64,000 nucleotides of DNA from Streptomyces sp. HmicA12 (GTDB lineage Bacteria; Actinomycetota; Actinomycetes; Streptomycetales; Streptomycetaceae). The notes under the pieces are model-generated. The model was given only the letters and a program-made list of their open reading frames with translations. It did no database searches and was not told the origin of the DNA. Positions 47,667 through 56,671 of the stretch are shown one piece after another. Numbering within the stretch: position 1 is the stretch's first letter; every line of letters starts with the position of its first letter. The translations under genes were made by a program, and so were the position numbers. The stretch covers positions 496,206 through 560,205 of the forward strand of contig NZ_KB891798.1 in assembly GCF_000373565.1 (NCBI RefSeq). Direction: 5' to 3'.

Positions 47667-48824
47667 ATGGCGACGACCGGAACAGACCTGTCCCGGATGC
47701 GCGAGATGAACCAGTTGTCCATCGTGTGGGCGCTGCGCGGGAAACAACCCGCCACCGTCACGGAGTTGGCCGGCCGCACCGGGCTGTCCCGCCCGGCCGT
47801 CGACGTCCTGGTGCAGGCCCTGGTCACCGACGGCTGGGCGGAGGTGGAGGAGCCGGGTGCCAGCAGCGTGGTGGGGCGCCCGGCACGCCGCTTCCGCTTC
47901 CGGGCCCGCGCCGGGCATGTGCTGGGCATCGACATCGGCGTACACAAGATCCTCGTGATGCTGAGTGATCTGGAGGGCAACCTGCTGGAGTCCCGCCGCT
48001 GCCCGGTCGATCCGGACGCCGCGCCCGAAGCGCGGCTCACCGCGGTCGACGAGGTCATCGACGAAGTGCTGCACAGCGCCGGGATGGCCCCGGCCGACAT
48101 CTGGGCCGTGACGGTCGCGGTGACCGGGCCCGTCGACGCCACCGGCCGCACCACCCTGTTCACCCCGCTGCCGGGCTGGCGTACCACCGACACGGTCGCG
48201 CACCTGCGCACCCGCTTCACCTGCCCGGTCCAGGTCGAGAACGACTGCAAGCTCGCCGCCGTGGCCGAACGCTGGAAGGGCGTCGCGCAGGACGCCGACG
48301 ACATCGTCTTCCTCCTGGCCGGGCTGCGCACCGGCGCCGGACTCATCCTCGACGGCACCCTGCGCCGCGGCTACGGCGGTGCCGCGGGCGAGATCGGGGC
48401 CCTAAAAGCCGTGCGCTGGCTCAGCGCACCCGGTCACCTGGAGTCCTGCCCGGGCATCCCCGCGACGGCGGCGCCGGGCGAAGCGGCGGCCTGGGTGTTC
48501 CAGGCCGCCCGGGACGGCGACCGGGACGCGAAGACGGCGGTGCGCCGCTACACCCGTGACCTCGCGGTGGGTGTCGCGGCGCTGGTCCTCGCTCTCGACC
48601 CCCAAGTCGTCGTCTACGGCGGAGGCTTCTCCCGCTCGGCGGACGTCGTCCTCGACCCGCTGCGCAGAGAACTCACCAAGCACTGCCTGCGCCTGCCGGA
48701 GCTGCGCACCTCCACTCTCGGCGACGAGGGCGTGGCGCTGGGAGCGGTTCGCCTGGCCCTCGACGAGGTCGACCAGCGCCTGCTCACCGACGGTCTGGCG
48801 GCGCCGGCCGCGCCGGAGGGGTAG
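47667..48824 (+). CDS. ROK-family transcriptional regulator
   Basis: 385 residues: N-terminal winged helix (TVTELAGRTGLSRPAVDVLVQALVTDGWAEV), then the ROK sugar-kinase-like domain (VLGIDIGVHKILVMLSDLEGN; VTVAVTGPVDATGRTT; VENDCKLAAVAERW; LRRGYGGAAGEIG). The usual CxCGxxGC zinc motif is not clearly present after GEIG (only C443-type single Cys in LESCPG). A repressor of the importer/GH36 operon that senses a sugar is the likely role. Confidence 0.9.
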   Translation: MATTGTDLSRMREMNQLSIVWALRGKQPATVTELAGRTGLSRPAVDVLVQALVTDGWAEVEEPGASSVVGRPARRFRFRARAGHVLGIDIGVHKILVMLSDLEGNLLESRRCPVDPDAAPEARLTAVDEVIDEVLHSAGMAPADIWAVTVAVTGPVDATGRTTLFTPLPGWRTTDTVAHLRTRFTCPVQVENDCKLAAVAERWKGVAQDADDIVFLLAGLRTGAGLILDGTLRRGYGGAAGEIGALKAVRWLSAPGHLESCPGIPATAAPGEAAAWVFQAARDGDRDAKTAVRRYTRDLAVGVAALVLALDPQVVVYGGGFSRSADVVLDPLRRELTKHCLRLPELRTSTLGDEGVALGAVRLALDEVDQRLLTDGLAAPAAPEG

Positions 48825-48951
48825 CCCGCATACTCTCTTTGGCGCGGGGCGGTGGTCAGTGGCACCCGGCGCCACGCCTCACATTTCAGGGCGCTGTGCT
48901 GTCGTCTCTCTGAAAGTGTCGGAGCTCGTTCCACCCGCTGCGGAGGAAGAG

Positions 48952-49413
48952 ATGAACACGTCAGGCAAGGCCGTCCCCGGCTTCGCGTTGCACCTCGTCG
49001 TCGACGACGTCGAGCGCAGTATCGCTTGGTACGAAGCGGCGTTGGGCGCGAGGGTGACCCGCGTTCTCCGGCTGCCGGACGGGGCGATCGCCACCGTCGA
49101 CCTCGATGTGCGCGGTCTGCCCGTGGCCATGGCCGCGCCCGTACCGGGCACCCCGCTGGCCAGCCCGTCCACGAGCGGTACCTCTGCGGCCGCCTACCGG
49201 CTCGGCGTCGAGGACGCCGACGAGGCCATGAAGCAGGCCCGCGCCGCCGGTGCCACCGTGAGCGAAGAGGTTCACGACGCGTTCTGGGGGATCCGCACGG
49301 GTGAGGTGCTCGACCCGTCCGGTCACCGCTGGGCATTCGACCAACATGTGCGGGACGTAACGGTCGAGGAGATCGAAAGCCGGCTGGCCGAGCTTCTGTC
49401 GGGCCCGCACTGA
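48952..49413 (+). CDS. VOC-family protein (PhnB-like)
   Basis: 153 residues, ATG 48952 just behind GGAGGAAGAG. VDDVERSIAWYEAALGARVTRVLRLPDG, AYRLGVEDADEAMKQARAAGATVSEEVHDAFWGIRTGEVLDPSGHRWAFDQHV matches glyoxalase-fold PhnB-like proteins. Function unknown; stand-alone gene before a terminator. Confidence 0.85.
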   Translation: MNTSGKAVPGFALHLVVDDVERSIAWYEAALGARVTRVLRLPDGAIATVDLDVRGLPVAMAAPVPGTPLASPSTSGTSAAAYRLGVEDADEAMKQARAAGATVSEEVHDAFWGIRTGEVLDPSGHRWAFDQHVRDVTVEEIESRLAELLSGPH

Positions 49414-49424
49414 CCGGCAGCCCG

Positions 49425-49467
49425 CGGCCACCGGGGCCAGGTCGGGTATCTCTGGCCCCGGTGGCCG
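49425..49467. terminator. bidirectional terminator
   Basis: Perfect 16-bp stem (49425-49440 with 49452-49467, arm core CACCGGGGCCAG) and an 11-nt loop, between the VOC gene and the convergent MFS gene. Confidence 0.85.
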
Positions 49468-49510
49468 GGGGAGCGCGGCCAGTGGCCCCTCCCGCCCAAG
49501 AAGTAGGAAC

Positions 49511-50995
49511 TCAGTGGCCCACCAGCACCGTGGGATCGGCGGCCTTGACCTTCTTGCGCGGCAGCAGGGCGGCGGGGATCAGGCAGACAGCGATGAGGAT
49601 GGTCGCCACGAGGAACACCGCGGCGTAGGCGTCGCCCATCTGATCCTTGATCGCGCCGGGATCGGTCGGATCGATGTTGTTCTTGAGGCCGTTGGTGAGG
49701 AGCACCGAGAACAGGGCGGTGCCGATGGAGGCCGCCACCTGCTGGACGATGTTCATCAGCGTCGACCCTCGGGCGACGTTCTGGTCGTTCAGCGTGGCCA
49801 ATGCCGAGGCCATGATGGGCATCATCGAGGCACCCATGCCGAGGCCCATCACGAAGAGCGCCGCGATGATGTAGGTGTACGAGGTGTCGGCGGTGAGCTG
49901 GGTGAACATGCCCATGCCTACGGTGATCACCGCGATGCCGGTCATCACGATCTTGCCGGGGCCGATCTTGTCGGCAAGCATTCCGGCGATCGGCATGGTG
50001 ATCATCGCGCCGATGCCCTGCGGGGCGAGGAGGAGCCCGGAGTCGAGCGCGGACTCGCCGCGGACCTGCTGGAAGTAGAGCGGGAAGAGCAGGCTGGCGC
50101 CGAAGAAGGCGACGGCGAACAGCGACATGGCGATCACCGAGATGCTCATGTCCCGGTTGAGGAACAGGCGCAGGTCGACGAGCGGGTGAATGTTCCGCCG
50201 GTTCAGCGCCCACGGAACGAACGCCGCGATCAGCACCAGCCCGATGACGGCGGGTACGAGCACTTCGGCATCCCAGACGGTGCCGGACTCAGGAATGGTC
50301 GAGACGCCGTACAGGAACGTCGCCAGTCCCGGAGAGAGCATCACCATGCCCAACCAGTCGAAGGTCTCCGACGGCTGTACGTGGTCCTTGGGCAGGACCT
50401 TCGCCGCGTAGATCAGCGCTATCGCGCCGACGGGCACGTTGATCAGGAAGATCCAGTGCCAAGAGGCGGAATCGATCAGCCAACCGCCCAGGATGGGACC
50501 GAAGATCGGCCCGAGCAGCATGGGGATCCCGAGCACCGCCATCACGCGGCCGACCCGCTCGGGGCCGGCGGCACGCGTCAGGATCGTCATGCCGAGCGGC
50601 ATCAGCATGCCGCCGCCCAGTCCCTGCAGGACGCGGAACGCGACCAGCATCTCCAGGGAGGTGGCGGCCGCGCACAGGGCGGAGCCGGCGGCGAAAAGGA
50701 CGATCGCCAATAGATAGAGCCGTTTCGTGCCGAACCTGTCGGCGGCCCAGCCGGTGAGCGGAATGACGCTCGCCAGAGCCAGCGTGTAGCCCGTCATCGT
50801 CCAGGCCACCTGCGCCGAGGTCGCGCTGAACTCCTTCTGGAACGTCTGCAGCCCGACCGACACCACCGTGATGTCGAGGATCGACATGATGCCGCCGAGC
50901 ACGATCACGCCCGCTACGAGGAGGACTCCGCGGTCCAGCCCGGCGCCGGATTTGTCCTCGGGAGGACTGCTCTCGGTCCGTTGTGATGTGGTCAC
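49511..50995 (-). CDS. MFS exporter, DHA2 (EmrB/QacA) family
   Basis: 494 residues from GTG 50995 behind GAAAGG. DHA2 marks: SILDITVVSVGLQTFQKEFSATSAQVAWTMTGYTLALASVIPLTGWAADRFGTKRLY, LQGLGGGMLMPLGMTIL, GPIFGPILGGWLI. About 14 helices. It lies 385 bp downstream of the CoA-transferase genes on the same strand, so it may be exposed to read-through from the aromatic operon, but it has its own likely promoter. No regulator adjacent. Confidence 0.9.
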   Translation of the reverse strand: MTTSQRTESSPPEDKSGAGLDRGVLLVAGVIVLGGIMSILDITVVSVGLQTFQKEFSATSAQVAWTMTGYTLALASVIPLTGWAADRFGTKRLYLLAIVLFAAGSALCAAATSLEMLVAFRVLQGLGGGMLMPLGMTILTRAAGPERVGRVMAVLGIPMLLGPIFGPILGGWLIDSASWHWIFLINVPVGAIALIYAAKVLPKDHVQPSETFDWLGMVMLSPGLATFLYGVSTIPESGTVWDAEVLVPAVIGLVLIAAFVPWALNRRNIHPLVDLRLFLNRDMSISVIAMSLFAVAFFGASLLFPLYFQQVRGESALDSGLLLAPQGIGAMITMPIAGMLADKIGPGKIVMTGIAVITVGMGMFTQLTADTSYTYIIAALFVMGLGMGASMMPIMASALATLNDQNVARGSTLMNIVQQVAASIGTALFSVLLTNGLKNNIDPTDPGAIKDQMGDAYAAVFLVATILIAVCLIPAALLPRKKVKAADPTVLVGH

Positions 50996-50999
50996 TTCG

Positions 51000-51380
51000 C
51001 AACCTTTCAGGGAAGGACGGCACCGCCTGATTCGCCCGCGCCCGTCCACCGTCTCGTAACCGCTGAAGAGGGGTGACCGCCGTGGCGAAGCGCCCTGAAC
51101 TCGACCGACGTGCCCCCGCACTCACAACGGACAACTGTGGTCCTACATACAGATGGACCCATTATCGAGCAGGACCGTATCACTGCGGTGGATCATTCTC
51201 TTGGGGGGCTACGGCGTGGGTTCGCCGAGGACACGACGCCGCGCCGGCGCGGGCGTTGAGGTGCGACCGTCGTGTTCAACGGCGCGGTCCGTGCCGGTGG
51301 GGAAGCACGCAGGGCGTGCGGCCCGTTGCCGGCGGCCGCCTCTCTCAAGGGCACCCGCAGGGATCGGAAATGTTCCTCTG
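51000..51380. other. about 380-bp region without a gene
   Basis: Between the MFS start and the end of the CoA-transferase subunit B gene. It includes an AT-richer segment at 51120-51200 (GTCCTACATACAGATGGACCCATTATC) that probably holds the MFS promoter. No convincing ORF and no strong hairpin seen. Confidence 0.5.
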
Positions 51381-52028
51381 TCAGATGGCTGCGAGCCCGT
51401 CCAGGCGGAGCGGTGCTGCCGTGCGGCGGCTGACGTCGTCGACGGTGGTGCCGGGAGCGACCTCGACGAGGGCGAGACCGGCAGGAGTGATGTCGAGGAC
51501 GCCGAGGTCGGTGATGACGCGGTGCACGCACGCCTCGCCGGTGAGGGGCAGGGTGCAGCCCTCGACGATCTTGGGGGTGCCGTCCTTGGCGGTGTGGTCC
51601 ATGAGGACGATGACGCGGCGGGCGCCGTGGACGAGGTCCATGGCGCCGCCCATGCCCTTGACCATCTTGCCGGGGATCATCCAGTTGGCGAGATCGCCGC
51701 GGGCGGAGACCTGCAGCGCGCCGAGTACGGCGGTGTCGATGTGTCCGCCGCGGATCATGCCGAACGAGAGCGCGGAGTCGAAGAAGGCGGCGCCGGCCAG
51801 GACCGTGACGGTCTCCTTGCCGGCGTTGATCAGGTCCGGGTCGACCTCGTCCTCGGTCGGGTACGGGCCGGTGCCGAGGATGCCGTTCTCGGAGTGCAGG
51901 ACGACGTGCACTCCGGGCGGGAGGTGGCCGGGGATGCGGGTGGGCAGGCCGATGCCGAGATTGACGTAGGAACCGTCGGTGAGTTCGGCGGCGGCGCGGG
52001 CGGCCATCTGGTCGCGGGTCCAGGGCAT
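51381..52028 (-). CDS. pcaJ: 3-oxoacid CoA-transferase subunit B (PcaJ-like)
   Basis: 215 residues. [11 protein letters not shown], the catalytic Glu E47 in [72 protein letters not shown] are typical of subunit B. Start overlaps the subunit A stop by 1 nt. Transfers CoA from succinyl-CoA to a 3-oxo acid such as 3-oxoadipate. Last gene of the nine-gene aromatic operon. Confidence 0.9.
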   Translation of the reverse strand: MPWTRDQMAARAAAELTDGSYVNLGIGLPTRIPGHLPPGVHVVLHSENGILGTGPYPTEDEVDPDLINAGKETVTVLAGAAFFDSALSFGMIRGGHIDTAVLGALQVSARGDLANWMIPGKMVKGMGGAMDLVHGARRVIVLMDHTAKDGTPKIVEGCTLPLTGEACVHRVITDLGVLDITPAGLALVEVAPGTTVDDVSRRTAAPLRLDGLAAI

Positions 52029-52810
52029 CAGGAGCTCACCGTTTCTCGTGTCGAGGACGCGGAAGTCACCAGGTGTTCGATCCGCTTGGCGGCGGCTTGT
52101 TCGGGCGTGAGGCGCACCATCCGCTGGACGAAGATCCCGGGGACGTGGACGGCGTCGGGGGCCAGCTCGCCCGGATCGACGAGTTCCTCGACCTCGGCGA
52201 CGGTGATGCGGCCGGCCATGGCCGCCAGCGGGTTGAAGTTGGCGGCGGCGCGGCGGAAGACGAGGTTGCCGTGGCGGTCTCCGCGCCAGGCGCGAACGAG
52301 GGCGTAGTCGGTCGTGATGCCGTGCTCCAGGACATGGGGCCGACCGTGGAAGTCGCGGGTCTCCTTGGGCGGGGAGGCCACGGCGACGGTGCCGTCCGGG
52401 GCGTACCGCCAGGGCAGTCCGCCGGCGGCGACCTGGGTGCCGACGCCGGCCGGGGTGTAGAAGGCGGGGATGCCCGCGCCGCCTGCGCGCAGGCGCTCGG
52501 CGAGGGTGCCCTGCGGGGTGAGTTCGACCTCCAGTTCCCCCGAGAGGTACTGGCGGGCGAACTCCTTGTTCTCGCCGACGTAGGAGCCGGTGACACGGGC
52601 GATGCGACCCGCGGAGAGGAGGACACCCAGGCCGTGGCCGTCGACTCCGCAGTTGTTCGAGACGACCCTCAACGCGCCTGCGCCTTGGGTGTGGAGGGCG
52701 TCGATGAGGGTGGCGGGGATACCGGAGAGGCCGAAGCCGCCGACGGCGAGGGTGGCGCCGTCGGGAATGTCGGCGACCGCTTCCGCGGCGCTGCCGATGA
52801 CTTTGTCCAC
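52028..52810 (-). CDS. pcaI: 3-oxoacid CoA-transferase subunit A (PcaI-like)
   Basis: 260 residues. [104 protein letters not shown] are standard subunit A segments. It forms an A2B2 or fused-like complex with the next gene. The 110-nt gap to the upstream SDR gene holds only a small dyad (52850-52862). Confidence 0.92.
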   Translation of the reverse strand: MDKVIGSAAEAVADIPDGATLAVGGFGLSGIPATLIDALHTQGAGALRVVSNNCGVDGHGLGVLLSAGRIARVTGSYVGENKEFARQYLSGELEVELTPQGTLAERLRAGGAGIPAFYTPAGVGTQVAAGGLPWRYAPDGTVAVASPPKETRDFHGRPHVLEHGITTDYALVRAWRGDRHGNLVFRRAAANFNPLAAMAGRITVAEVEELVDPGELAPDAVHVPGIFVQRMVRLTPEQAAAKRIEHLVTSASSTRETVSS

Positions 52811-52920
52811 GGTGGTTCTGGATCCTTTCGGTGGTTCGGGTGGGACGGGCCGTGCGGCACGGTCGGCCGCTGTCGATGCCGACCCGGGTTCGGCGCGGAG
52901 CGTGACGCCGAATCAGCCGC

Positions 52921-53667
52921 TCATGTCCCCGTTTCCGCACGCAGGGCGTCGGAGATCGACTTGGCGCCGCCGTGTGCGGTGTAGCCGCCGTCCACGGGGA
53001 TCTCGGCGCCCGTGATGAACGAGGCGTCGTCCGACAGCAGGAACGTGACGAGCGGGGTGATCTCGTCGACCGTTCCGGTGCGGCCCAGCGGGGTCTCGCG
53101 CAGGTTGCTCTCGCGGAAGGCGGGCGCGGCCGACGCGGTCATCTCGGTCTCGATGAAGCCCGGATGGACGGTGTTGACGCGGATGCCGCGCGGCCCGAGT
53201 TCGAGTGCGGCGGTCTTCGACAGGCCGCGCAAGGCCCATTTGCCGGCCGTGTACGCGACCGGGTAGTGCGCGGTGAGGGCGGCGGAGGAGCCGACGTTGA
53301 CGATCGACGCGCCGGGCGGCATCAGCGGGGTGAGGTGCTGGATGCCGAGGAGCGGGCCGGTGACGTTGACGGCGTGGACGCGGGCGAAGTCGTCGGCGCG
53401 TATCTCGTCGAGGCGGGCCCGCCAGGTGATGCCCGCGTTGTTGACCAGGCCATGGACGTGCCCGTACGACTCCCTTAGTTCCGCGGCCAGTTGGGCCCAC
53501 TGTGCCTCGTCGGTGACATCGAGCGGGCGGATGCCCGGGGCCTCGGTGACGTCGGTGGCGATGACGCGGGCGCCCTCGCGGGTGAGCGCCTCGGTCGCGG
53601 CGGCGCCCTGGCCGCGCGCCGCGCCGGTGACGACGATCACCTTGCCCAGCAGGCGCTTCGGATTCAC
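52921..53667 (-). CDS. SDR-family dehydrogenase in aromatic operon
   Basis: 248 residues from a GTG at 53667 that overlaps the upstream FAH stop by 4 nt. [25 protein letters not shown], catalytic S in [25 protein letters not shown] (variant of the YxxxK motif), PGFIETEMT. Likely oxidises or reduces a ring-cleavage intermediate. Confidence 0.9.
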   Translation of the reverse strand: MNPKRLLGKVIVVTGAARGQGAAATEALTREGARVIATDVTEAPGIRPLDVTDEAQWAQLAAELRESYGHVHGLVNNAGITWRARLDEIRADDFARVHAVNVTGPLLGIQHLTPLMPPGASIVNVGSSAALTAHYPVAYTAGKWALRGLSKTAALELGPRGIRVNTVHPGFIETEMTASAAPAFRESNLRETPLGRTGTVDEITPLVTFLLSDDASFITGAEIPVDGGYTAHGGAKSISDALRAETGT

Positions 53668-54635
53668 GGACGCTCCCGGGTGCGTCGCCGTCCCGCCGGG
53701 AGCGGGACCGGGGCCGAACCGCCGGTGACGGTGTTGGAGAGGGAGCCGAGGCCTTCGACGGTGAGCGTGACCGTGTCACCGGGCTTGAGGGGTGGCGGGG
53801 TCTGTTCGCCGCGCAGTCCCCACAGCTCGGCGAGGCAGCCGCCGTTGCCGCAGGTGCCCGAGCCGAGGACGTCGCCAGGGACGACGCGGGTGCCCCGTGA
53901 GGCGTAGGCGACCAGTTCCTCGAAGGTCCAGCTCATGTTGGAGAGCAGGTCCTTGCCGATCACCTGGCCGTTGACCTCGGCCGTCAGGGCGAGGCGCAGG
54001 AAGCCGTCACGGTCGCGGAACGGGTCGAGTTCGTCGGCGGTGACCAGATACGGGCCGAGAGTCGTGGCGGTGTCCTTGCCCTTGCAGGGGCCGAGACCCA
54101 CCTTCATCTCCGCGGACTGGAGGTCTCGGGCCGACCAGTCGTTGAAGATCGTGTAGCCGATGATGTGGTCGCGGGCCTGCTCGGGGGTGAGGTCGCGGCC
54201 CTCCCGGCCGATGACGGCGGCGACTTCGAGCTCGTAGTCGAGGACGGCCGAGCCGGGCGGCATCGGGACGGCGTCGTCGGGCCCGTAGACGGCGTGCGGG
54301 TTGGTGAAGTAGAAGGTGGGCGCGGCGTACCACTGGTCGGGGACGCCGCTGGCACCGTCCACCGAACGCCGTACGCCCTCGACGTGCTCCTCGAAGGCGA
54401 CGAAGTCCCGTACGGAGGACGGCTGGAGCGGGGGCAGCAGCCGCACCTGGGAGACGTGCTGACCGGGCGGCACGTCGAGGGCGGCGGATCCGGCGTCGAG
54501 AAGGCCGGACAGGCCGCTGCCGGAACGCAGCAACTCGGTGAGCGACGCGGCGCCGGGCAGCGGGAAGAGGGTGCCGTCCTCCTCGACGACGGCGACGCGG
54601 GTGCGGTGCTGGTGTGCGTACATGGCGAATCGCAT
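53664..54635 (-). CDS. fumarylacetoacetate hydrolase-family protein
   Basis: 323 residues, ATG 54635. N-terminal domain (MRFAMYAHQHRTRVAVVEEDGTLFPL), then the FAH fold with metal ligands in LDYELEVAAVIGREGRDL (ExE) and TIFNDWSARDLQ (D), and GDVLGSGTCGNG. The family includes fumarylacetoacetate and acylpyruvate hydrolases and hydratases/decarboxylases of meta-cleavage products. It follows the dioxygenase gene after a gap of 87 nt with two alternative hairpins. Confidence 0.9.
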   Translation of the reverse strand: MRFAMYAHQHRTRVAVVEEDGTLFPLPGAASLTELLRSGSGLSGLLDAGSAALDVPPGQHVSQVRLLPPLQPSSVRDFVAFEEHVEGVRRSVDGASGVPDQWYAAPTFYFTNPHAVYGPDDAVPMPPGSAVLDYELEVAAVIGREGRDLTPEQARDHIIGYTIFNDWSARDLQSAEMKVGLGPCKGKDTATTLGPYLVTADELDPFRDRDGFLRLALTAEVNGQVIGKDLLSNMSWTFEELVAYASRGTRVVPGDVLGSGTCGNGGCLAELWGLRGEQTPPPLKPGDTVTLTVEGLGSLSNTVTGGSAPVPLPAGRRRTRERP

Positions 54636-54658
54636 GGGGGACTCCTGGTGCGACGGCA

Positions 54659-54717
54659 CCGGGGGCGCGGGGTGAGTCAGGGCATGGACAGGGCCGCCGC
54701 GCCCCCGGAACCGGGGG
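54659..54717 (-). other. two mutually exclusive intercistronic hairpins
   Basis: Stem 1: 54659-54670 with 54697-54708 (12 bp, core GGGGGCGCGG). Stem 2: 54702-54708 with 54711-54717 (CCCCCGG/CCGGGGG, AA loop). They share 54702-54708, so the mRNA between the dioxygenase and FAH genes can fold only one way at a time. Confidence 0.6.
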
Positions 54718-54722
54718 TGGGA

Positions 54723-55661
54723 TCAGACCGGCGGGGCGATGAACACGCCGCGGTCGGGGTCGTTGAAGGACTCCTTGGCCACGAGCTCGTTCATCGCGTT
54801 GGCGGTGCCCCACTGGTCGGTGACCTCGGGCTGTGAGAAGTCGTAGACGTGCGGGTGCCAGGTGTCCTCGTCCAGCACCTCCAACTCCGTTGTGTACTCG
54901 ACGGTGTTGCCGTGCGGGTCGAGGAAGTACGTGAACGTGTTGTCGCCCGCCATGTGCCGGCCCGGGCCCCAGATCTTCCGGAATCCGGCGCGCATCACCC
55001 GGCCTGAGCCGCGCATGTACTCGTCGAGGCCGCGCATCTCGAAGGAGACGTGGTGCAGGGCGGTGTGCGGGCCCTGTGCGATGGCCATGGAGTGGTGCTG
55101 GTTGCTGATCCGCATGAAGTGCATGACCTCGCCCATGTGCGGTGAGGACAGCGTGTCGGACAGGGCGAAGCCGAGATGACGCTCGTACCACTCCCGGGTC
55201 CGGTTCAGATCGGGGGAGTTGAGGACGACGTGGGAGAGCTTGACCGGGATGGCCTCTTTCTCCTCGATCCTGCGGTGTCGGCGCACCTCGACGTCGGCGG
55301 AGACCTCGATGGTGCGCCCGTCGACGTCGAAGAAACGGAAGCCGTAGCCGCCGCCGGGGGTGTCGACCGTGCCCGGCCGCGATATCAACTGCACGCCCCC
55401 GGCGAGGAGTTGCTCAGCCAGGGTGTCGACGTCTGCAGGGGATGCGGCCCCGTAGGAGACGAGGTCGAGGCGCTTCTCCTCGGCCTTGCGCAGCCGCACG
55501 ACGTACTGCTCGGGGCTGCCCTCGGCGGCGAGGAAGGAGATGCCGGAGTCCTCGGCGACCTTGGTCAGGCCCCAGACGCCCGCGTAGAAGTCGAGCTGCT
55601 TGTCGTAGTCCGGCACGGCGAGGTCGACGTGCCGCAGGTGGGTGAGCAGACGTCCGCTCAT
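54723..55661 (-). CDS. extradiol (type I, VOC-fold) ring-cleavage dioxygenase
   Basis: 312 residues, two VOC modules. The C-terminal module holds the 2-His-1-Glu iron site: H144 in KLSHVVLNSPD, H204 in LHHVSFEMRGLDEY, E255 in GNTVEYTTEL. The N-terminal module begins THLRHVDLAVPDYDKQLDFY. The size is that of catechol 2,3-dioxygenase/dihydroxybiphenyl dioxygenase relatives. It should open a dihydroxylated ring between a hydroxylated and an adjacent carbon using Fe(II) and O2. It follows the amidohydrolase by 5 nt in the operon. Confidence 0.9.
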   Translation of the reverse strand: MSGRLLTHLRHVDLAVPDYDKQLDFYAGVWGLTKVAEDSGISFLAAEGSPEQYVVRLRKAEEKRLDLVSYGAASPADVDTLAEQLLAGGVQLISRPGTVDTPGGGYGFRFFDVDGRTIEVSADVEVRRHRRIEEKEAIPVKLSHVVLNSPDLNRTREWYERHLGFALSDTLSSPHMGEVMHFMRISNQHHSMAIAQGPHTALHHVSFEMRGLDEYMRGSGRVMRAGFRKIWGPGRHMAGDNTFTYFLDPHGNTVEYTTELEVLDEDTWHPHVYDFSQPEVTDQWGTANAMNELVAKESFNDPDRGVFIAPPV

Positions 55662-55666
55662 GGGGA

Positions 55667-56671
55667 TCAGTCCTTCCGGAGGAGGGCGGTCGCGTTGCCG
55701 CCGCGGACGGCGTGGAATGCGGCGTCGGGCAGACGTGCGGCGCGCAGCGCGCCGAGCGGGTCGTCGGTGCCCATGTCGAAGGGGAAGTCGGAGCCGAGGA
55801 GGACGCGGTCCGCACCCGCGGCGCGCACCAACTCCCGCAGGACGTGCGGGTCGTGGACGAGTGAGTCGAACCAGATCCGCCTGAGGTAGCTGCTGGGCAG
55901 GTGGGCGCAGCCGGCGCCGGCGTCCGAGCGGGTCTCCCAGGCGTGGTCGGAGCGGCCGATGTGGGTGGGAAGGTAGCCGCCGCCGTGCGCCGCGACGAGG
56001 GTGAGGGCCGGGTGGCGGTCCAGGACGCCGGAGAAGATCAGGTGGGAGAGGGCGACGGCGTTCTCGGTGGGCTGGCCGACCGTGTTGGACAGGTACCACT
56101 GGTCGAGGCGTTCGTCGAGGGTGCAGCCGAAGGGATGCAGGAAGACGATCGCGCCGGTCTCCTCCGCTCTGGCCCAGAAGGGTTCGTAGGCCGGGTCGGA
56201 CAGTTCGCGCCCGGGGGCGTGGCTGGAGATCTCGACGCCGGACAGGCCCTGTGCCAGGGCGTGGTCGAGCGCGCGCACCGCATGTCCGGGGTGCTGCAGC
56301 GGTACGAGGCCGAGGCCGCGCAGCCGGTCCGGCGCGGCCGAACAGTGCGCCGCGGTCGCCTCGTTGGCGAGCCGGTACACCTTCTCGGCGGTCTCCTCGT
56401 CGGCCCAGTAGTGGTAGTGAGAAGGGGAAGGGCTGACCAGCTGGACGTCCACGTCCTGGGCGTCCATCGCCGCGAGGCGGACGGCCGGATCGGTGAGCCG
56501 GGCGATGCGTTCGCCGATCATCGGGCCGTTGACCTTCAGCGCGGCCGGTCCGTTGCGCCGGGCGTCCAGGGCCTTCGCCTCGGCGAGACCGGGCAGGCCG
56601 TCCACCAGCGCCTCGATCTCGGGCAGCAGGACGTGGGCGTGCACGTCGACCGTGGGCGGTGTCGTCGTCAC
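55667..56671 (-). CDS. amidohydrolase family 2 protein (ACMSD/LigJ-like)
   Basis: 334 residues. Metal-binding HxH at H11-A-H13 (VDVHAHVLLPE), later His in FLHPFG and VAAHGGGYLP, and the catalytic-type Asp in LLGSDFPFDMG. The length and motifs match aminocarboxymuconate-semialdehyde decarboxylase and related decarboxylases/hydratases. Its start overlaps the hydroxylase stop by 4 nt. Probably acts on the ring-opened acid produced by the neighbouring dioxygenase. Confidence 0.88.
   Translation of the reverse strand: MTTTPPTVDVHAHVLLPEIEALVDGLPGLAEAKALDARRNGPAALKVNGPMIGERIARLTDPAVRLAAMDAQDVDVQLVSPSPSHYHYWADEETAEKVYRLANEATAAHCSAAPDRLRGLGLVPLQHPGHAVRALDHALAQGLSGVEISSHAPGRELSDPAYEPFWARAEETGAIVFLHPFGCTLDERLDQWYLSNTVGQPTENAVALSHLIFSGVLDRHPALTLVAAHGGGYLPTHIGRSDHAWETRSDAGAGCAHLPSSYLRRIWFDSLVHDPHVLRELVRAAGADRVLLGSDFPFDMGTDDPLGALRAARLPDAAFHAVRGGNATALLRKD

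Noticed and set aside
45483-48203. 906-codon minus-strand frame
   Set aside because: Runs antisense through binding protein, GH36 and ROK genes, all of which are certain.
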